The notes beneath the pieces were generated by a model. That model did not search any database. It was given only the letters and a program-made list of their open reading frames with translations, and was not told where the DNA came from. Made by a program: the position numbers and the translations under genes. Source: Flavobacterium sp. CYK-55 (GTDB lineage: Bacteria; Bacteroidota; Bacteroidia; Flavobacteriales; Flavobacteriaceae). Taken from it: a DNA stretch of 64,000 nt. The DNA is taken from NCBI RefSeq assembly GCF_018413465.1, contig NZ_JAHCDK010000007.1, positions 85,284 through 149,283 of the forward strand, read 5' to 3'. Shown piece after piece: positions 36,389 through 45,149 of this stretch (positions within the stretch are counted from its first letter, which is position 1; each line of letters starts with the position of its first letter).

Positions 36389-36591
36389 GAAGCTTTAAAA
36401 GAGATTAAAGAAAGAGATTTAAAAATTAATCATCGAGTCTTTACAACAATATTTTTAATAAATCAACCTCGATTTTATTTTTTTTTAACGATTTTTGTTC
36501 ACATATTTGTTACCCCAAAATCTGAGTAAGAATCGACCGATTCACCTTATTAGAATAACCTTTAAATAAAAACACAAATCTAACAAATAAT

Positions 36592-38019
36592 ATGAGCAAA
36601 ACTGCGCAATCAGTATGGGAAAATTGCCTTGCTTTTATCAAGGATAATATCCAGGAACAGGCTTACAAAACTTGGTTCGAACCAATCAAGTCTGTTGAAC
36701 TTACTGACAATGCGTTGTACATTCAAGTTCCGAGCAAATTCTTTTATGAATGGCTTGAAGAACACTATGTAAAATTGCTCAAGGTTGCTCTTACCAAAGA
36801 ACTCGGAAAAAATGCCAAGTTACTCTACAAAATTAAAATGGAGAATACTTATGGCAACAAACAACCTTTTACAGAACAAATTCCAAGTGCCCACAGAACA
36901 GCAATGAAACCGCAAGAAGTGGACGCTCCGTATAAAAACTTAAGCCCTGAGCTCAAAAATCCTTTTGTAATTCCGGGCATCAGAAATCTAAAAATTGAAT
37001 CGCAGCTCAATGCGAGTTACAACTTTGACAATTTCTTAGAAGGTGATTCTAACCGTTTAGCTCGCTCTGCCGGTATGGCTGTAGCGAACAAACCGGGTGG
37101 AACTTCGTTTAACCCACTGTTGATTTTTGGTGGTGTCGGACTCGGAAAAACCCACTTGGCACACGCTATTGGTGTTGAAATCAAAGATAAATATCCAGAA
37201 AAAACGGTTTTGTATATCTCAGCCGAGGTATTTACACAACAGTATATTGATTCGGTTAAGAAAAACAACCGCAACGACTTCATCCATTTTTATCAACTTA
37301 TTGATGTGTTGATTATTGATGATGTTCAATTTTTATCTGGAAAATCAGGAACGCAAGATGTATTTTTCCACATTTTCAACTATTTGCACCAAAACGGCAA
37401 GCAAGTTATTTTAACTTCTGACAAAGCGCCGGTGGATATGCAAGACATTGAGCAACGTTTGCTCTCCCGTTTTAAATGGGGCTTGTCAGCTGAATTACAC
37501 CAACCTGATTACGAAACTAGAATTTCGATTCTCAAAAACATTCTTTACCGCGATGGTGTTGACATGCCTGATGAAATCATCGAGTATGTGGCGCGCAACA
37601 TCAAAAGCAATGTGCGCGAACTTGAAGGCGCTATTATATCATTGATTGCGCAATCGTCATTCAACAAAAAAGAAGTGACTTTAGAGTTGGCCAAACAAGT
37701 GGTTGAGAAATTCGTTAAAAATGTCAAACGCGAAATTTCTATTGAATACATTCAGAAAATTGTTTCAGATTATTTCCAATTAGACATCGAAGTTTTGCAA
37801 TCAAAAACCAGAAAACGTCACGTGGTTCAAGCCCGTCAGCTGGCGATGTTCTTTGCAAAGAAATTTACCAAAGCATCGTTGGCCAATATTGGTTCGCAAA
37901 TTGGTGACCGCGACCACGCTACGGTATTACACGCTTGTAAAACCGTTGACAACTTGGTAGCTACTGATAAGCAATTCAAAAAATTCGTCGAAGACATCCA
38001 CAAAAAATTATCGCTCTAA
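36592..38019 (+). CDS. dnaA: chromosomal replication initiator DnaA
   Basis: Binds DnaA boxes and melts the origin. It has 475 residues: an N-terminal interaction domain (SVWENCLAFIKDNIQEQAYK), a variable linker (about 85-130), an AAA+ ATPase domain with Walker A GGVGLGKTHLAHA (near 180) and Walker B VLIIDDVQFL, and a helix-turn-helix domain IV with VVQARQLAMFFAKKF and the signature GDRDHATVLHACK. The 200-base upstream gap shows no obvious TTATCCACA clusters. It heads a run of three close genes. Confidence 0.96.
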   Translation: MSKTAQSVWENCLAFIKDNIQEQAYKTWFEPIKSVELTDNALYIQVPSKFFYEWLEEHYVKLLKVALTKELGKNAKLLYKIKMENTYGNKQPFTEQIPSAHRTAMKPQEVDAPYKNLSPELKNPFVIPGIRNLKIESQLNASYNFDNFLEGDSNRLARSAGMAVANKPGGTSFNPLLIFGGVGLGKTHLAHAIGVEIKDKYPEKTVLYISAEVFTQQYIDSVKKNNRNDFIHFYQLIDVLIIDDVQFLSGKSGTQDVFFHIFNYLHQNGKQVILTSDKAPVDMQDIEQRLLSRFKWGLSAELHQPDYETRISILKNILYRDGVDMPDEIIEYVARNIKSNVRELEGAIISLIAQSSFNKKEVTLELAKQVVEKFVKNVKREISIEYIQKIVSDYFQLDIEVLQSKTRKRHVVQARQLAMFFAKKFTKASLANIGSQIGDRDHATVLHACKTVDNLVATDKQFKKFVEDIHKKLSL

Positions 38020-38020
38020 C

Positions 38021-38488
38021 ATGTCGGTAAAAATACTGATGGTTTGCCTGGGAAATATCTGCCGTTCTCCTCTGGCAGAAGGCATCTTGGCATCAAAACT
38101 ACCCAAAGACAAATTCAAAATTGATTCGGCCGGAACCGGAAGTTGGCATGTGGGCAAACAGCCCGACCAACGTTCGATAGCAACAGCTCAAAAAAACGGA
38201 CTCGATATTTCAGACCAACGTGCTCGACAATTTAGACCGGCAGATTTTGACAAATTTGATCACATTTTTGTGATGGACAACAACAATTACAAAGATGTAA
38301 TTGCCCTGGCGCGAACCGAAGAACAAAAAGCCAAAGTTGATTTGATCTTGAATGCGCTTTTTCCGGGTGAAAATGTTGATGTTCCAGATCCGTATTATGG
38401 CTCACAATTTGGCTTTGACAGTGTTTATCAGATGCTCGATGAAGCTTGCGACAACTTAGCCCAAAAACTCATCGCCCAACATTCATAA
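38021..38488 (+). CDS. low-molecular-weight protein tyrosine phosphatase
   Basis: A 155-residue phosphatase. The P-loop CLGNICRS has nucleophile C9 and R15 near the N-terminus, and the general acid D123 lies in VPDPYYG. All catalytic parts are intact. It starts one base after dnaA ends. Targets are unknown; related enzymes act on tyrosine kinases of capsule systems or on arsenate, but neither context is present. Confidence 0.92.
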   Translation: MSVKILMVCLGNICRSPLAEGILASKLPKDKFKIDSAGTGSWHVGKQPDQRSIATAQKNGLDISDQRARQFRPADFDKFDHIFVMDNNNYKDVIALARTEEQKAKVDLILNALFPGENVDVPDPYYGSQFGFDSVYQMLDEACDNLAQKLIAQHS

Positions 38489-38492
38489 ATAT

Positions 38493-39212
38493 ATGGAGCC
38501 GAAAAAAATTGGAAAACTGTATTTAATTCCGGTACCGCTCGGCGAAAATGACCCGGCAGAAGTTCTGGCTCCAACCATCAAAACAACCATTGCGCGGATA
38601 GATGATTTTATTGTTGAGAACGAAAAGACAGCGCGCAAGTTTATCAAACGCATTCATCCTGAAAAAATTCAGTCAAGCCTTAGATTGAGTAGTCTGAACA
38701 AACACACCCAACCCAACGAACTTTTATCAATGCTGGAACCTTGTCTGAACGGGCATGATTTGGGCATTATGAGTGAATCTGGTTGCCCGGGCGTGGCTGA
38801 CCCAGGCGCAGTAATTGTAAAATTGGCGCACCAAAAAGGTATACAAGTAATACCGCTGGTTGGGCCATCCTCTATTTTATTGGCATTGATGGCCTCGGGC
38901 ATGAACGGGCAAAGTTTTGCTTTTAACGGCTATTTGCCGATTGATAAATCTGAAAAAAAATCGGCGTTGAAGTTTTACGAAAAATTATCTGCCGAGAAAA
39001 ACCAATCACAGATTTTTATTGAAACGCCTTATCGCAACCACAAATTAATAGACGATTTAACACAGACTTTACAGCCCAACACGCTGTTGTGCATTGCCGC
39101 CGATATTACCCTTGAAACAGAGTTGATTAAAACCCAGCGCGTGCTGGATTGGAAGAAATCAAAAATAGATATTGATAAACGACCGGCCATTTTTATCATT
39201 CATAAAGACTAA
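38493..39212 (+). CDS. RsmI-like SAM-dependent methyltransferase
   Basis: A 239-residue member of the tetrapyrrole methylase fold, closest to RsmI, which 2'-O-methylates C1402 of 16S rRNA. GKLYLIPVPLGE, FIVENEKTARKFI, the SAM loop SESGCPGVADPGA and GPSSILLALMASGMNGQSFAFNG match the family. It is shorter than E. coli RsmI because the C-terminal domain is missing. It has a four-base gap after the phosphatase gene, so dnaA, the phosphatase and this gene may share a transcript. The exact rRNA target is inferred. Confidence 0.85.
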   Translation: MEPKKIGKLYLIPVPLGENDPAEVLAPTIKTTIARIDDFIVENEKTARKFIKRIHPEKIQSSLRLSSLNKHTQPNELLSMLEPCLNGHDLGIMSESGCPGVADPGAVIVKLAHQKGIQVIPLVGPSSILLALMASGMNGQSFAFNGYLPIDKSEKKSALKFYEKLSAEKNQSQIFIETPYRNHKLIDDLTQTLQPNTLLCIAADITLETELIKTQRVLDWKKSKIDIDKRPAIFIIHKD

Positions 39213-39221
39213 ACATTCGGC

Positions 39222-39320
39222 CGCGCGCGAAGGATGGCAGCAGAAATCATTTTGCAAAAATTGAGGCTACGAGATTTTTGTAAAATATTGACGCGAACAG
39301 CCTGACCCGTAGGGACGCGC
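39222..39320 (+). repeat. GC-rich dispersed intergenic element, copy 1
   Basis: A left box (GCGCGAAGGATGGCAGCAG) and a right box containing ACAGCCTGACCCGTAGGGA frame an interior hairpin (ATTTTGCAAAAAT near 39248-39260, ATTTTTGTAAAAT near 39273-39285). The boxes recur at 46697-46780. The element is much richer in G+C than the sequence around it, lies between convergent genes and has no ORF. Confidence 0.7.
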
Positions 39321-39325
39321 ACAAA

Positions 39326-39350
39326 AAAACCTGCTGGTTAGCAGGCTTTG
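39326..39350 (-). terminator. terminator of the lysozyme-like gene
   Basis: ACCTGC (39329-39334) pairs with GCAGGC (39341-39346) with one mismatch at the base. The A-run on the left gives a T-run on the minus strand. Confidence 0.6.
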
Positions 39351-39354
39351 TTTT

Positions 39355-39987
39355 TTATATTTTGGCATTGCTGTTGGCAACGATTCCGGCAGTTTCGTAT
39401 CCGGCAAAGTCTCGCATATAACTTTTGACCGACGAGCCATACTGATCGTGGCACTTCTTTTTACCTTGACTATTCAAGAATCGCTTGACGGAACGCGTTC
39501 CGCCCAAATGAGCCGCCGCTAGAATTCCGGATTCAGTGATTTTGACTCCGGCGATGGTTTGCCCTTCAAACTCATTGATTTCATCTTGCAAATCGGCTTT
39601 GTTTTTAGACAATAAAGTAATAAAGGCTTTTTCTTGAAGCTTTGGATTTCTGAGAAAAGCCGCGCTGTCATGAATACCAATGGATGCTAAGGCATCGCGT
39701 CCGAATTGGTATTTGCCCATATAGCCGAGTGAATTGATTTTGTGGTATTTGCCTTGAGATTCTTTAAAGGCGAGTGCTTCTTTGAAACCGATGAAAAATT
39801 TACCGGTAAAAGGAACTTTTAAATGGTTGTAATCCTGCGGATTTAACGAAGGAAAAACATAAGACATTTCATGGGATACGTCAGCGCTGTTGGCATAAAG
39901 ATATACTGAATCTGAAGGCTTAAAGCTCGAGCTTAAAACAGTAATAGTCAAAGCTACACTGCCGCAAAAAATCCATTTTTTAATCAT
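39355..39987 (-). CDS. exported lysozyme/transglycosylase-like protein
   Basis: A 210-residue protein with an N-terminal hydrophobic segment (about 6-22) that acts as signal peptide or anchor. AFKESQGKYHKINSLGYMGKYQFG has the Glu-Ser and Gly-Lys-Tyr-Gln-Phe pattern of soluble lytic transglycosylases and lysozyme-like folds (parts: AFKESQGKYHKIN, GYMGKYQFG). AAHLGGTRSVKRFLNSQG fits the C-lobe. The Glu of KESQG is the likely catalytic acid. It probably acts on peptidoglycan, but activity is not certain because the domain is short. Confidence 0.75.
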   Translation of the reverse strand: MIKKWIFCGSVALTITVLSSSFKPSDSVYLYANSADVSHEMSYVFPSLNPQDYNHLKVPFTGKFFIGFKEALAFKESQGKYHKINSLGYMGKYQFGRDALASIGIHDSAAFLRNPKLQEKAFITLLSKNKADLQDEINEFEGQTIAGVKITESGILAAAHLGGTRSVKRFLNSQGKKKCHDQYGSSVKSYMRDFAGYETAGIVANSNAKI

Positions 39988-40034
39988 ATGGTGGTTTTCT
40001 TTTCAGTCTGTCACCCCGAAAAATTTCTGCGCTG

Positions 40035-40042
40035 CAAATGTA
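40035..40042 (-). promoter_or_regulatory. -7 promoter box of the lysozyme-like gene
   Basis: TACATTTG on the minus strand matches TAnnTTTG exactly, 47 bases before the ATG at 39987. Confidence 0.5.
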
Positions 40043-40085
40043 CGATATAAAATAGAATATTGAATATCAATAAGTTAATTTTTTT

Positions 40086-40997
40086 CTAAAAATAAATTCC
40101 TCTAAATTTAAAGTCGCCGCGCTCAGTGAGTTCAAGGGTTGGCGCCGGAATTTTGAGGGTATTAAAAACCTCAAAAACGGTTTTAAGTACGTGGGATTTG
40201 GTTTTGATTTTGGTCAAATCGACATCAAAACTCAGATAAAATTGTCGGAATCTCTCAGACTCGGGAAGAAAAACGGTGTTGACTAAATCATCATTTCCGG
40301 TGATCATACCTTCAGCGCCATAACCCAAAGCCACATTGAGCCAAGTGGGAATTTTGCTGTTTTTGGCAAACGAATGCAAGTTGACCGATAACCAATACGT
40401 TTGTCCGTTATAATCTTTGAGTAACTGTTCGGGATAATTACTTCCTAAAACAGAAGGCCTGGCTGAGGCATAAGGTGTGGTATGAAAGGAGAATTTGGGT
40501 ATGATACGCTGCTCACTCCAAGCGAGTTCTTGCACCAAAAACAATCCGGTTCCGGCGGCATTGGCTGCCACATCGCCTAACGAAGCACCCCAGTTGGATG
40601 AATATCCATCCATGAATTCAACCACAGATAAAAAAGCAAAACCTGTAGATGCACCGTATAAAAGCTGACTTTTACGGCTGGCTCCACTCCACTGCCAAGC
40701 ATTTTTTCCGAAGCTTCCTAAATGATACGCTGAAAAAACATGACCGGCCTTATCCATTTGCAACCACTCAGCATTGTCGTTGATGGTGTGAAAGTGAGTG
40801 CGCGGATAATCAGCATACCAGGTTTGATTGAGCGCTATGAGTATGCCTGCAGAAAGTGCTGCCTGAGAAACAACTACTGCATTGCGACGCGATTTTTGAA
40901 GTGAATCAGCAGGTTTTAAAAAAGAATCTAAACGACTTTGCGCCCAATGATTTTGAACAGAGAGCAAAAACAAAACTATGAGCAATGCTCTTTTCAT
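40086..40997 (-). CDS. DUF2279 family exported protein
   Basis: A 303-residue protein from the ATG at 40997, which begins a clear signal peptide (MKRALLIVLFLLSVQNHWAQ). The middle has the DUF2279 core: MDKAGHVFSAYHLGSFGK, LLYGASTGFAFLSVVEFMDG and WGASLGDVAANAAGTGLFL, with two hydrophobic helices and His/Asp/Glu residues reminiscent of YfiM-like and VanZ-like membrane proteins. The C-terminal third is beta-rich. It follows mltG with a two-base gap at the end of the dapF operon. The function is unknown. Confidence 0.8.
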   Translation of the reverse strand: MKRALLIVLFLLSVQNHWAQSRLDSFLKPADSLQKSRRNAVVVSQAALSAGILIALNQTWYADYPRTHFHTINDNAEWLQMDKAGHVFSAYHLGSFGKNAWQWSGASRKSQLLYGASTGFAFLSVVEFMDGYSSNWGASLGDVAANAAGTGLFLVQELAWSEQRIIPKFSFHTTPYASARPSVLGSNYPEQLLKDYNGQTYWLSVNLHSFAKNSKIPTWLNVALGYGAEGMITGNDDLVNTVFLPESERFRQFYLSFDVDLTKIKTKSHVLKTVFEVFNTLKIPAPTLELTERGDFKFRGIYF

Positions 40998-40999
40998 AC

Positions 41000-42043
41000 T
41001 TACCGTTTGATGCCTTGACTTGAAATCCAAGCCACATATTGCTGACGATTGGCCTCGTGCTGCGCCGGAGTAACTGCAAATTCATGGTACCCAAAACGCT
41101 TAACACTAGCACAAAAATAGATGTAATTGTGTTTTTCAGGATTGAGTACTGCATCAAGCGCAGTGATATCGGGCATGGCAATCGGTCCCGGAGGCAAACC
41201 TGCATACATATACGTATTGTACGGAGAAACCGTTGCTAAATCTTTGTTGAGTACGCGTTTGATGACTTGGTTAAAGTCATTCGATTGCAGTTTTACCGAA
41301 TAGATAACCGTTGGGTCGGCCTCGAGTTTTATTCCTTTGGCCAAACGATTTAAGTAAACACCAGCTACTCGTGGGCGCTCATCTTTTTTTACCGTTTCTT
41401 TATGAACAATCGAAGCTAAGGTAGCCACTTGCACAGGCGTTAAGTTGAGCGCTTTGGCTTTGGCTAGTCGTTCTTCGTTCCAAAATTTATGATATTCTTT
41501 GAGCATTTTATTGCGGAACTTATCGGCGGTTGTATTCCAGAAAAATTCATAGGAATTCGGAACAAAAATGCTTAGCACATTCTCACGGGTGAATCCGTTT
41601 TCTTTGAGGAATTTTTCATCGGTAAAAGCATGGAGCAAAGCCAAACTATCGGGTTCGATTTGCGATGCAATGCGTCCGGCAAAATTTTCTAAACGCTCTT
41701 GGTTGTTGAACGACAATTGAACCGGAACATTTTGTCGGAGTGAATTGACCATCTCATTGCTGTTCATGCCTTTGGTCAACAAAAAGCGGCCGGCTTTATC
41801 TTCGCGATTCGGATATGATTTCTTTTGGGCTACTTTGTCAAAGCGATTGATGTCTTTTACATAAGGTGTGATGATTTTTTTGACATCTTCATAATCAGAA
41901 TTACTCGGAATGCACACATAAACTTGTTCCTCTGAAAACTGAGTATTGTCAGAAAAAATGTCGCGGTACAACATATACCCGTAAATCATCAATCCGGTGA
42001 TCACGACCACCGATACAATCGAAATAATTTTTTTTAAGTTCAA
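41000..42043 (-). CDS. mltG: endolytic transglycosylase MltG
   Basis: Cuts nascent glycan strands near the inner membrane and sets their length. It has 347 residues, with one N-terminal transmembrane helix (about 5-26), then a LysM-like region and the YceG domain. The catalytic Glu is E216 in SIVHKETVKKDERPRVAGVY. LEADPTVIYS and YNTYMYAGLPPGPI are conserved. It belongs to the dapF-GNAT-mltG-DUF2279 unit. Confidence 0.95.
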   Translation of the reverse strand: MNLKKIISIVSVVVITGLMIYGYMLYRDIFSDNTQFSEEQVYVCIPSNSDYEDVKKIITPYVKDINRFDKVAQKKSYPNREDKAGRFLLTKGMNSNEMVNSLRQNVPVQLSFNNQERLENFAGRIASQIEPDSLALLHAFTDEKFLKENGFTRENVLSIFVPNSYEFFWNTTADKFRNKMLKEYHKFWNEERLAKAKALNLTPVQVATLASIVHKETVKKDERPRVAGVYLNRLAKGIKLEADPTVIYSVKLQSNDFNQVIKRVLNKDLATVSPYNTYMYAGLPPGPIAMPDITALDAVLNPEKHNYIYFCASVKRFGYHEFAVTPAQHEANRQQYVAWISSQGIKR

Positions 42044-42064
42044 AATAGTCTTTTTTTAAAGTAA

Positions 42065-42595
42065 TTAAGTAGTTTGAATGAGCTGAAACAAAGCCTCGTC
42101 GTGATAGGTTCCTCGGGCAAAAATCCATTGTTTTTTAACGCCGACTTTTTCAAATCCAAATTTAGCAAAAAGAGCCAAACTCGGTTGGTTGTCGGTGCTG
42201 ATATTTGCATAAAGCTGATGTAAATGCAAATGAGTAAAGGCATAATTAATTAATAATCCGAGCGCTTCTGAACCAAAACCTTGCTCGTGATGTTCTTCTT
42301 TTTGTATGAGAATCCCCACGCCTGCTCTTTTGTGCAACGGATCAAAATCAAATAAATCAATGAGCCCGATGGCATCTTCGGTTGCCGTTTTACATATAGC
42401 CAAACGCAATTGCTTGGCCTGATAAATATCTTGTTGGGCTTGTTCTAAATATTGACGAATCAAAAATCGGCTGTACGGTGTTTGTGTACTGCTTATTTCC
42501 CAAATGGATTCATCGTTTTCAATCTGATAAACAAAATCTAAATCTTCGGGCTCAAGCGCACGCAAATAAACGGATGTTCCCTGCAAAGTTACCAT
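42065..42595 (-). CDS. GNAT family N-acetyltransferase (RimJ/RimL-like)
   Basis: A 176-residue acetyltransferase. VYLRALEPEDLDFVYQIEND is the typical start of the RimL/SpeG group. HEQGFGSEALGLLINYAF contains the acetyl-CoA pyrophosphate loop. YANISTDNQPSLALFAKFGFEKVG is the family C-terminal motif (parts: YANISTDNQPSLALF, AKFGFEKVG). The acceptor is unknown: ribosomal protein, polyamine or small molecule. It overlaps the end of dapF by seven bases. Confidence 0.9.
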   Translation of the reverse strand: MVTLQGTSVYLRALEPEDLDFVYQIENDESIWEISSTQTPYSRFLIRQYLEQAQQDIYQAKQLRLAICKTATEDAIGLIDLFDFDPLHKRAGVGILIQKEEHHEQGFGSEALGLLINYAFTHLHLHQLYANISTDNQPSLALFAKFGFEKVGVKKQWIFARGTYHDEALFQLIQTT

Positions 42596-43371
42596 GTGAT
42601 TGCTCCGCTAAAAACAAAAGTGGCCGGACCGATGAGCTTTACATTTTGATAGCCCTGCGAAGTTTTTTTGAATGAAACTTCAAGTTTTCCGCCTTCGACC
42701 CAAATATGAACTTGCTCAGAATTAGTTTTGCCGTTGGCGTGCATAGCTATAGCTACAGCAGTCGCTCCGGTTCCGCATGAAAGTGTTTCGTCTTCAACAC
42801 CGCGTTCGTAAGTACGGATGCGAAAAGTGTTGTCGTTGATTTGCGACACAAAATTGACATTGCTTCCGGCTTGACCGTATAAATCACTGTAGCGAATAGC
42901 ACTCCCTTGGGTTTTGACATCGAGCGATGCTAAATCATCAACCATCAACACATGATGCGGCGAGCCGGTGTTGAGAAAAGTGTAATCAGACTCTATTTTT
43001 AACTCAGCAATATCGGTCATTTCAAGCGAAACCAAACCGTCAGAATTTAATGTGGCGTGGTGCATTCCATCAACGGCTTCAAAAGCAGCTTCATGATCAA
43101 TAACGCCCAATTGACGCGCAAAAGCAGTCAGACAGCGACCTCCATTACCGCACATCGAGCTTAAATTTCCGTCTGAATTGTAATAGACCATTTTAAAATT
43201 CGCTGCTGCATGCGGCTCAAGTAAAATGAGTCCGTCAGCGCCAATTCCAAAGCGACGATCACACAAATGCTTGACTAGTTCATGGTTGTCTTTCGGAAAA
43301 AAAAGCGAACGATTGTCAATCATCACAAAATCGTTACCGGTGCCTTCATACTTGTTAAACGGTATTTTCAT
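42589..43371 (-). CDS. dapF: diaminopimelate epimerase
   Basis: Converts LL- to meso-diaminopimelate for lysine and peptidoglycan. A two-base epimerase of 260 residues with both catalytic cysteines: C74 in SSMCGNGGRCL and C199 in TLSCGTGATAV. N-terminal FNKYEGTGNDFVMID is the family signature. It heads an operon of envelope genes (mltG downstream) behind a consensus promoter. Confidence 0.96.
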   Translation of the reverse strand: MKIPFNKYEGTGNDFVMIDNRSLFFPKDNHELVKHLCDRRFGIGADGLILLEPHAAANFKMVYYNSDGNLSSMCGNGGRCLTAFARQLGVIDHEAAFEAVDGMHHATLNSDGLVSLEMTDIAELKIESDYTFLNTGSPHHVLMVDDLASLDVKTQGSAIRYSDLYGQAGSNVNFVSQINDNTFRIRTYERGVEDETLSCGTGATAVAIAMHANGKTNSEQVHIWVEGGKLEVSFKKTSQGYQNVKLIGPATFVFSGAITW

Positions 43372-43388
43372 AAGGTAAAAATGAAGCC

Positions 43389-43418
43389 CAAAGTTACAAA
43401 TAAAAGCATCAGACCCAA
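43389..43418 (-). promoter_or_regulatory. promoter of the dapF-GNAT-mltG-DUF2279 operon
   Basis: On the minus strand TTG (43416-43418), 19 bases, then TAACTTTG (43389-43396): exact consensus, 18 bases before the dapF ATG. Confidence 0.8.
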
Positions 43419-43567
43419 GGGCAAAAAAATGTTAAGAAACCAAAGTTTTAATGAAACGTTAAGTGCTGTTAAACGGGCGTTAAACTGTTTTTGGCAACAC
43501 AATACTTTTCTAATTTTACGTTCGGAATTGAAAAAAACTTAGGTTTAACTAATTTATAAAAACACTT

Positions 43568-44965
43568 ATGAAACGATTTTCGGGTTTATTCTTCGTATCA
43601 CTTTTGAGTGGCGCTGTAACCCTTGGAGGTTATAAATTATTTGTAGAACAAGACGGATTTTTTTCAAAAGGCAAAAGCATTGTAACAATGGCGCCCACCA
43701 ACTACAACAAGAATGTAGGCTTGGTTCCTGAAGGGCTTGATTTTACTGAAGCAGCCGACAAAACAGTTCACACCGTCGTGCACGTAAAGAATGTTTCGTA
43801 CCGCACGGTAACCAATCCGATGTTGGAATTCTTTTACGGATTCAACGGTGGTCAACAACAAGAACAAGTGGGGACCGGATCTGGAGTTGTGATTTCTGAA
43901 GACGGTTATATCGTGACCAACAACCATGTGATTAAAGATGCTTCAGACATTGAGATTACTTTAAACAACAAAAAAACATACAAAGCCAAACTCATCGGTA
44001 CCGATTCAAAAATGGATATTGCGCTTTTGAAAATTGACGCTGATGAAAAATTGCCTTATTCGGTTTTTGCTGATTCTGATAACACCCGCGTGGGCGAATG
44101 GGTTTTGGCTGTCGGGAATCCGTATAACCTGAACTCTACCGTAACTGCCGGAATTATTTCGGCCAAAGCCAGAAACCTCGACACCAACGGAATTCAATCG
44201 TTTATTCAGACTGATGCGGCGGTAAACCCAGGTAACAGCGGTGGCGCTTTGGTGAATACGCGCGGTGAACTCATCGGTATCAATACGATGATATCATCAC
44301 AAACCGGCTCCTATGTAGGTTATTCTTTTGCGGTTCCATCCAACATTGCGCGCAAAATCATTGAAGACATCATGGAATTTGGCAATGTGCAACGCGGAAT
44401 TTTGGGTGTTGAAGGCGGCGAACTCAACAGCGCGGCTTCAAAAGAATTAGGAATCAAAGAGACTCAAGGTTTCTACGTGAGAAAAGTGACCAAAAACTCA
44501 GGCGCTGAAAAAGCCGGTTTGACCAAAGGCGACATCATCATCAAATTAGACAATCAAGAAATTAATACTTATGCTGAATTGTCGGGCTTTATCAACACCA
44601 AACGTCCGAATGACAAAGTTCAAGTATCATACAAACGCGACGGAAAAATTTACACCGTTCCTGTGATATTGTCAAAAAACGATTACTTATCTGCCGAATT
44701 TAAAGGCATTGAGTTAGAAAATATTGATGCAGCTGACAAGAAAAAATTCAGAATTAGTTCAGGTGTGCGCATCAAAGACATCAACAATGACAATTTGCGT
44801 CCATATTATGACGAACTAAAAGGAACCATTATTTTGAGCATTGACAATGTGGCTACGCCTGATGTTGAGGCCGCTTCAAAAGTGCTTCAGAACAAAGACG
44901 AGAATCAGAGCATTAGTATTGAGATGATCAACAAACTCGGACAACGCATCAGAATTATTATATAA
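43568..44965 (+). CDS. DegP/HtrA-type periplasmic serine protease
   Basis: An envelope protease and chaperone for misfolded proteins, 465 residues. An N-terminal hydrophobic segment (about 5-25) exports or anchors it. The catalytic triad is complete: H120 in VTNNHVI, D150 in KMDIALLKI and S224 in PGNSGGAL. One clear PDZ domain follows at about 275-365 (GILGVEGGEL ... AGLTKGDIIIKLDNQEI). The C-terminal part (380-465) looks like a degenerate second PDZ. It is divergent from dapF and ends in a strong terminator. Confidence 0.93.
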   Translation: MKRFSGLFFVSLLSGAVTLGGYKLFVEQDGFFSKGKSIVTMAPTNYNKNVGLVPEGLDFTEAADKTVHTVVHVKNVSYRTVTNPMLEFFYGFNGGQQQEQVGTGSGVVISEDGYIVTNNHVIKDASDIEITLNNKKTYKAKLIGTDSKMDIALLKIDADEKLPYSVFADSDNTRVGEWVLAVGNPYNLNSTVTAGIISAKARNLDTNGIQSFIQTDAAVNPGNSGGALVNTRGELIGINTMISSQTGSYVGYSFAVPSNIARKIIEDIMEFGNVQRGILGVEGGELNSAASKELGIKETQGFYVRKVTKNSGAEKAGLTKGDIIIKLDNQEINTYAELSGFINTKRPNDKVQVSYKRDGKIYTVPVILSKNDYLSAEFKGIELENIDAADKKKFRISSGVRIKDINNDNLRPYYDELKGTIILSIDNVATPDVEAASKVLQNKDENQSISIEMINKLGQRIRIII

Positions 44966-44992
44966 AAATTTATAGGTTGATATTAATTCAGG

Positions 44993-45023
44993 AAACCACC
45001 TCATTTTGCGAGGTGGTTTTTTT
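44993..45023 (+). terminator. terminator of the DegP gene
   Basis: AAACCACCTC (44993-45002) pairs perfectly with GAGGTGGTTT (45010-45019), followed by Ts. Confidence 0.9.
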
Positions 45024-45068
45024 ATGGAAAAAAGTTAAAAAAGATTTTACGAAAACGTTTGAAATGGA

Positions 45069-45076
45069 TACTTTTG
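45069..45076 (+). promoter_or_regulatory. -7 promoter box of the GAPDH gene
   Basis: TACTTTTG is an exact TAnnTTTG, with TTTA (one mismatch to TTTG) 19 bases upstream at 45046-45049. The leader is about 70 bases. Confidence 0.6.
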
Positions 45077-45149
45077 CACCACCTAAGACCAAAAAGTCTC
45101 TAAGGTTTAATAAATTAAATAACCATCAACACACTAACAATTTCTACCT

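Noticed and set aside
36323..36529. 68-residue frame between the thioesterase gene and dnaA
   Set aside because: It begins inside the thioesterase gene on the other strand, is rich in AT-encoded residues and matches no family.
36389..36591. Origin of replication upstream of dnaA
   Set aside because: No cluster of TTATCCACA-like boxes or clear unwinding element was seen in the 200-base gap. The gene position alone is not enough.
39213..39354. Small gene in the GC-rich gap between the RsmI-like and lysozyme-like genes
   Set aside because: No ORF of useful length. The sequence is explained by the dispersed element and a terminator.
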